Assembly: GCA_013362295.1 (NCBI GenBank)
Contig: JABFWJ010000031.1
Span: 1 to 10,456 of the forward strand
Source of the DNA: Thermoleophilia bacterium
GTDB taxonomy: Bacteria; Actinomycetota; Thermoleophilia; Gaiellales; Gaiellaceae
Length of the DNA: 10,456 nt
Direction: 5' to 3'
Both the position numbers and the translations under genes were made by a program. How positions within the stretch are numbered: position 1 is the first letter of the stretch; each line of letters begins with the position of its first letter. This document shows, in pieces, positions 6,932-10,456 of the stretch. The notes below the pieces were generated by a model that was given only the letters and a program-made list of their open reading frames with translations, was not told where the DNA came from and made no database searches.

Positions 6932-8978
6932 GGCTGCGGGCTTCCCGCTCGTCCTCCTCGTCGCGACAGCGGCGACGGGGTGGATGTACCTCCTGCATCC
7001 GGCGCTGCCGGGCCCGCGCCTCGGGCAGGCGCTGCCGCTCGACGACCTCGCGCGCCACGCCGCCGTTCCGATCGCCTGGTACCTCGTCGTGTGGGCCGCC
7101 GCCGCCGCGCTGCTCGGCCTCTACGCGCGCTGGGCAGGGTTCGAGCGGTCGACGGCCGCACTCGTGCTCGGCCTGGCCGTCGGTGTCTGGGGCTACCTCG
7201 AGCTCGGCGCCTCGATCGCCGTGGTTCGCCAGGTCTCCCTCCGCAGCGCGCTCGACACAGCGGCGCACGTCCATGCGGTGGTCGTGGCTCCGGCCGCCGT
7301 GGCGATCGGCGTCGCGTTACTCGCCCGCGCCCGGAGCGGCGTCGCCCGTGCGCCCTTCCTCGTCGCGACGGTCGTCGCACTCGGCGGGCTGCTCAACCTG
7401 CTGCACGCGATTCTCCCGGGCAGCGACACCGGATTCCTGCACGCGCTCACGCCTGATGCCGCCGGGCCGCTCGCACACGCCGCGGGCGTGTTCGCAGCGA
7501 TCACGATGCTGATCGCGGCGCGCGGGCTCGCCCGTCGGCGGCGGCGCGCGTGGCAGCTCGCGCTCGCGGTCGACGTCCTGTCGACGACGTTGCACGTGCT
7601 CTTCGGCTTCAACCACGGCACGCTCGCCTCGACGGTCGTGCTCGTCCTGCTCGTCGCGCGGCGGCACGACTTCGACCGCCCCGGCGACGTCGCCGGACGC
7701 CGGATCGTCGTGGCACGACTGGCGACGGCGCTCGGGTCGATCGCGCTCTACGCGCTCACGGCGATCTGGCTGAACCGCATGGCGGCGGACCAGCCCTTCA
7801 CGCTGCGGTTCGCCTCCCGCGAGACCTTGGACGGGCTGACCGCCGTCCATGTCAGCGGGTCGCCCCACTTCACGGGCGGGTTCGGCGACTGGTTTCCGCT
7901 CTCGCTGCTCCTGCTGGGCGCCGGCGCGCTCCTGTGGACGCTGTCGGCGTGGATCGCTCCCTGGCGCCACCGTGTCGTGCAGGAGGAGCGCGACCGTGCG
8001 CTCGCCCGGGCGCTCGTGCACGCGTGGGGGGCCGACACGCTCGCCCCGTTCGTGCTCCGCGCCGACAAGGCGTACTTCTTCTCGGACGACGAGACCGCGT
8101 TCCTCGCCTACCGCGTCGTCAACGGCGTCGCGATCGTCTCCGGCGACCCGATCGGCCCACGCGAGCAACTCGGCGTCGTGGTCGACCGCTTCGTCGCGTA
8201 CGCGCACGAGCGCGACTGGCGGATCGCGATCCTCGGTGCCTCGGAGTCGTTCCTGCCGCTCTACGCGGCACGCGGGCTGCACGCGCTCTATCACGGCGAC
8301 GAGGCGATCGTCGACACGACGTCCTTCTCGCTCGAGGGCCGGCCGATCCGGAAGGTGCGCCAGTCCGTGCACCGGCTCACCGCTGCGGGCTATACCGCGC
8401 GCGTCCTGCGGCCGTCCGAGATCGCGCCGAACGTCAGACGCGAGCTGGAGGACGTCTCGCGCGACTGGCGCGGCGACGCGCCGGAGCGCGGCTTCGTGAT
8501 GGCGCTCGACGCGCTCTTCGGGCTGGGCGACGACGAGGCGCTGTTCGTCGTCGGCTTCGCACCGGACGGGCGCGCCGCCGGGTTCCTGCACTTCGCGATC
8601 TCCCGCTCCGCGTTGTCCCTCTCGTCCATGCCGCGTCTGCGCACGACGCCGAACGGGTTCAACGAGTGGCTGATCTGCGAGGGGATCGCCTGGGCGCGGG
8701 ACCACGGCTTCGAGCGCCTGTCGCTCAACTTCGCGCCGTTCGCCGCATTGCTCGCGCCGGAGGCCGAGCTCTCGGGCCTGCAGGAGATCCAGCGGCGCGC
8801 GCTGTTGACGCTCAAAGGGCACTTCCAGCTCGACAATCTCCTCGCGTTCAACCGCAAGTTCTTCCCGCGCTGGGAACGGCGGTTCGTGGTGTACGAGCGG
8901 CGGCGCGACCTGCCGCGGGTCGGCATCGCCGCGCTCGCCGCCGAGGCCTACCTGCCGTTCCAGAGCGAGCGGAGGTGA
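6924..8978 (+). CDS. Aminoacyl-phosphatidylglycerol synthase, MprF/LysX-like (DUF2156 domain)
   Basis: A 684-residue membrane enzyme predicted to transfer an amino acid, classically Lys, from aminoacyl-tRNA to phosphatidylglycerol, lowering surface charge and changing antimicrobial-peptide sensitivity. Residues 1-350 hold about nine hydrophobic segments (roughly 6-24, 47-67, 73-95, 105-125, 130-150, 175-195, 207-237, 255-275 and 325-345). Residues 351-680 are the cytoplasmic DUF2156 synthase domain with DKAYFFSDDETAFLAY, GDPIGP (near 406), PNGFNEWLI (near 575), LSLNFA, FQLDNLLAFNRKFFPRW and PRVGIAA. These closely resemble LysX/MprF signatures. It is shorter than full MprF (about 840 residues, 14 helices), so the flippase domain appears absent or reduced, and no LysRS domain is fused as in mycobacterial LysX. 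GTG 6924 has AGGGGG (6911-6916) seven bases upstream. An upstream open extension is only a shadow of est3. The amino acid used cannot be told from sequence. Confidence 0.9.
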   Translation: MRKAAGFPLVLLVATAATGWMYLLHPALPGPRLGQALPLDDLARHAAVPIAWYLVVWAAAAALLGLYARWAGFERSTAALVLGLAVGVWGYLELGASIAVVRQVSLRSALDTAAHVHAVVVAPAAVAIGVALLARARSGVARAPFLVATVVALGGLLNLLHAILPGSDTGFLHALTPDAAGPLAHAAGVFAAITMLIAARGLARRRRRAWQLALAVDVLSTTLHVLFGFNHGTLASTVVLVLLVARRHDFDRPGDVAGRRIVVARLATALGSIALYALTAIWLNRMAADQPFTLRFASRETLDGLTAVHVSGSPHFTGGFGDWFPLSLLLLGAGALLWTLSAWIAPWRHRVVQEERDRALARALVHAWGADTLAPFVLRADKAYFFSDDETAFLAYRVVNGVAIVSGDPIGPREQLGVVVDRFVAYAHERDWRIAILGASESFLPLYAARGLHALYHGDEAIVDTTSFSLEGRPIRKVRQSVHRLTAAGYTARVLRPSEIAPNVRRELEDVSRDWRGDAPERGFVMALDALFGLGDDEALFVVGFAPDGRAAGFLHFAISRSALSLSSMPRLRTTPNGFNEWLICEGIAWARDHGFERLSLNFAPFAALLAPEAELSGLQEIQRRALLTLKGHFQLDNLLAFNRKFFPRWERRFVVYERRRDLPRVGIAALAAEAYLPFQSERR

Positions 8979-9829
8979 CCGTCGCCGCGGGGCTCACCCT
9001 CGCGCTGCTCTCCGCGTTCGCGCTCAACTGGGGATGGCTCGAACAGCACGGAGCCGCGCAGGAGCTGCCGCCGCTCTCTCTGCGGCGGCCGCTGCGGTCG
9101 CTGCGCGCGCTCTTCGGCGACCGGGCGTGGTTCGTCGGCTTCGCCGTCGGGCTGGCGGGGTGGGCGTGCTACGTCGCGGCGCTCGCGCTCGCGCCGCTCT
9201 CGCTCGTGCAGGCGACGTCGGCAGGCGGCATCGGGATCCTGGCCGCGCTCGCCCAGCGCCGGGGGCATGCCGTCGAGTGGCGGCCGGTGTGGCTCGCCGT
9301 CGGCGGCCTCGCCCTGCTCGGGGGCTCGCTCGCCGGCGGCGGCGTGCACGGCTCGAACGGGTCGCCGTGGAACGTGCTGGTCTGGCTCGGCGTGTCCGCC
9401 GTCCTCGCCGGCGCGCTCGTCCCGGTGAATCTCGGTTTGACCGCCGGAACGCTCTATGCGGCCGGCGACGTCGCGACCAAGGCGGCCGTCCACCATGTCG
9501 CGTTCGTCCCGCTCGTGCTCGCTGCGCACGGTGCTGCCTTCGTCGCGCTGCAGCTCGGCTTCCAGCGCGGCTCCCCACTCGCGACCGCGGGCACCTCGAC
9601 GCTGCTCACGAATGCCCTCCCGATCGCGGCGGGAATCGCGCTCTTCCACGAGCGGCTCCCGCACGGCGCACTCGGCGGGGTGCGTGTGGTCGCGTTCACA
9701 TGTGTCGTCGTCGCGGCGGCACTCCTCATGCGTCAGCCGAGCGCCACGACGCGGTCGGCGACCTCGACCACCCTCCCCGCCCCGCGGAGGAATGCCGCCT
9801 CGTACGGCCGGCCGGCCAGCCCGAGATAG
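8975..9829 (+). CDS. EamA/DMT-like multi-pass membrane protein
   Basis: A 284-residue hydrophobic protein with about eight to nine membrane helices in two similar halves. The first half has a helix ending APLSLVQATSAGGIGIL (73-89). The second has ATAGTSTLLTNALPIAAG (203-220) followed by HERLP (225-229), resembling the loop and Glu of EamA drug/metabolite transporters. Substrate is not evident. Start GTG 8975 overlaps the lipid-synthase stop (GTGA), giving strict coupling; the Shine-Dalgarno GGAG (8971-8974) abuts the start. Because the synthase lacks an obvious flippase domain, this protein is a candidate to move the aminoacyl lipid, in analogy with EamA-like ArnE/ArnF; that is inference. The last ~33 residues, from about residue 252, are Thr/Ser/Arg/Pro-rich, unlike a membrane domain, and are read antisense through the 3' end of the methyltransferase gene. 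Confidence 0.8.
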   Translation: MTVAAGLTLALLSAFALNWGWLEQHGAAQELPPLSLRRPLRSLRALFGDRAWFVGFAVGLAGWACYVAALALAPLSLVQATSAGGIGILAALAQRRGHAVEWRPVWLAVGGLALLGGSLAGGGVHGSNGSPWNVLVWLGVSAVLAGALVPVNLGLTAGTLYAAGDVATKAAVHHVAFVPLVLAAHGAAFVALQLGFQRGSPLATAGTSTLLTNALPIAAGIALFHERLPHGALGGVRVVAFTCVVVAAALLMRQPSATTRSATSTTLPAPRRNAASYGRPASPR

Positions 9830-10284
9830 GCGAGCGGCGCCAGCTCTCGCAGCCGCGCGATGAGCGGCTCGACGTTGCGCTCCTCGTAGAGGACGTCCGC
9901 GGCCAGCGCCAGGTCAAAGCAATCGGCCCGTGGCGCCCGCCAGTCCCAGAGCTCGGCGGTCAGCCCCAGTCCGTTGCGGCCGGCGTTCTCCCGCAGCAGG
10001 TCGATCGCGTCCTGCGCCCAGTCGGTCGCGGTGACCTCGGCACCGCGCGCGGCCGCGACGAGCGACGGCAGCCCGAGACCGCAGCCGAGCTCGATCACGC
10101 GCAGGCCCGCGACCTCCGGCAGCGATTCCGCGAGCGCGGTCGCGGCGGGCCAGAGCTCGGCCCAGTACGGCAGGAACTCGTCGTCGGCGAACGCCTCTTC
10201 GTCGATCAACCCCTCCGGCGACTCTGGCCGCAGCAGGTCGAGCTCGACGTCGCCGACCCGGACACTCTCGAGGACCCGTCGCAT
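9733..10284 (-). CDS. Class I SAM-dependent methyltransferase, Methyltransf_16-like
   Basis: A 183-residue protein. Near the N-terminus DDEFLPYWAELWPAA (34-48) matches the PYW-x-WP segment preceding the SAM site in METTL/ETFB lysine methyltransferase-like proteins (PF10294). Motif I is VIELGCGLGLPSL (63-75), the acidic ribose-binding end is TATDW (85-89), and DLALAADVLYEE is the post-motif strand with the DVLY element. This family often methylates protein lysines, but substrates of bacterial members are mostly unknown, so no substrate is assigned. Start ATG 10284-10282 has no Shine-Dalgarno; TAGCGT (10299-10294) lies 9 nt upstream, suggesting a near-leaderless transcript. Its 3' end overlaps the convergent DMT gene by 97 nt. 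It is unlikely to be functionally linked to the lipid module. Confidence 0.88.
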   Translation of the reverse strand: MRRVLESVRVGDVELDLLRPESPEGLIDEEAFADDEFLPYWAELWPAATALAESLPEVAGLRVIELGCGLGLPSLVAAARGAEVTATDWAQDAIDLLRENAGRNGLGLTAELWDWRAPRADCFDLALAADVLYEERNVEPLIARLRELAPLAYLGLAGRPYEAAFLRGAGRVVEVADRVVALG

Positions 10285-10420
10285 GGCACGTCAACGCTAA
10301 CGGCGCGTTCCCCCGGGACGCAGGGGGTTGAGCAGGGTCGTCTCGTCGTCCAAGACGGGCTCCAGACGGTCTCAGGCGTAAGGACTCTGGCCCATGCGAG
10401 TGTTCGTGTATGTTCCCTGA
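10285..10420. other. Intergenic region upstream of the methyltransferase
   Basis: About 136 nt between the divergent methyltransferase and a possible rightward gene. It holds the candidate methyltransferase -10 TAGCGT on the minus strand (10299-10294) and TATGTT on the plus strand (10409-10414). There are several partly complementary CGTCT/AGACG and GACGG repeats at about 10338-10370, but no single convincing hairpin with a U-tract. Confidence 0.5.
10409..10414 (+). promoter_or_regulatory. Candidate -10 box of a leaderless promoter
   Basis: TATGTT is followed by six bases and ATG 10421, exactly the spacing seen at dapA. No clear -35 hexamer is visible. If real, transcription would begin at the start codon of the ORF that leaves the window. 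Confidence 0.35.
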
Positions 10421-10456
10421 ATGGGAACCGCCGTCTTCGCGCTGGGATTTATGCCC
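10421..10456 (+). CDS. Possible start of a rightward gene, 12 codons before the edge
   Basis: ATG 10421 opens a frame (MGTAVFALGFMP) still open at the window end. There is no Shine-Dalgarno, but the TATGTT box six bases upstream supports a leaderless start, and a divergent gene is expected to the right of the methyltransferase promoter. Too little is present to recognise a family. The hydrophobic beginning could be a signal segment or a Rossmann-type strand. Confidence 0.3.
   Translation, partial: MGTAVFALGFMP

Noticed and set aside
7550..8974. Plus-strand extension of the DMT frame upstream through the synthase gene
   Set aside because: The extension is Arg/Ala/Pro-rich and out of frame with the recognised synthase. 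Membrane-protein character begins only at GTG 8975.
10394..10420. Eight-codon ORF (MRVFVYVP, stop) just before ATG 10421, as a leader peptide
   Set aside because: No ribosome-binding site, no run of regulatory codons, and it covers the likely promoter -10; probably chance.

Overview
The window is GC-rich (roughly 70 %), densely coding, and looks like chromosomal DNA of a high-GC actinobacterium. The dapA / RNase J neighbourhood, an archaeal-type aspartyl-tRNA synthetase and a LysX-like aminoacyl-lipid synthase suggest a deep-branching lineage such as Thermoleophilia. That placement is inference from gene content, not from a marker gene.

Left half, minus strand (reading 5046 down to 1): a secreted or anchored PF00756-type esterase (est1), then dapA (lysine/peptidoglycan precursor synthesis), a 164-nt leader folding as a T-box riboswitch, aspS2 (archaeal-type, predicted non-discriminating AspRS), rnj (RNase J), and the start of an unrecognised helical protein that runs off the left edge. 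The T-box lies inside the gene cluster, between dapA and aspS2. It has no poly-U terminator; instead it has a hairpin over the aspS2 Shine-Dalgarno, so it looks like a translational switch acting on aspS2.

Right half, plus strand (5127 to 9829): two more esterases of the same family (est2, est3), a 684-residue membrane aminoacyl-phospholipid synthase of the MprF/LysX type, and an EamA/DMT-like membrane protein, with the last three packed into overlapping or nearly touching frames. Together with the divergent est1, this looks like a module for making, possibly translocating, and hydrolysing aminoacylated lipids. The synthase and the esterase fold are read from sequence; the joint function is inferred.

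Far right: a minus-strand class I methyltransferase whose 3' end overlaps the DMT gene by 97 nt in antisense, then an intergenic stretch and a possible start of a rightward gene at 10421 that runs off the edge.

Several genes that would begin transcripts (est1, dapA, rnj, the methyltransferase and the 10421 ORF) have no Shine-Dalgarno but carry a TANNNT box 6-9 nt before the start codon, as expected for leaderless or near-leaderless mRNAs. Internal operon genes carry Shine-Dalgarno sequences. No tRNA, rRNA, CRISPR, insertion sequence or large repeat was seen, and no gap without a gene exceeds about 175 nt.
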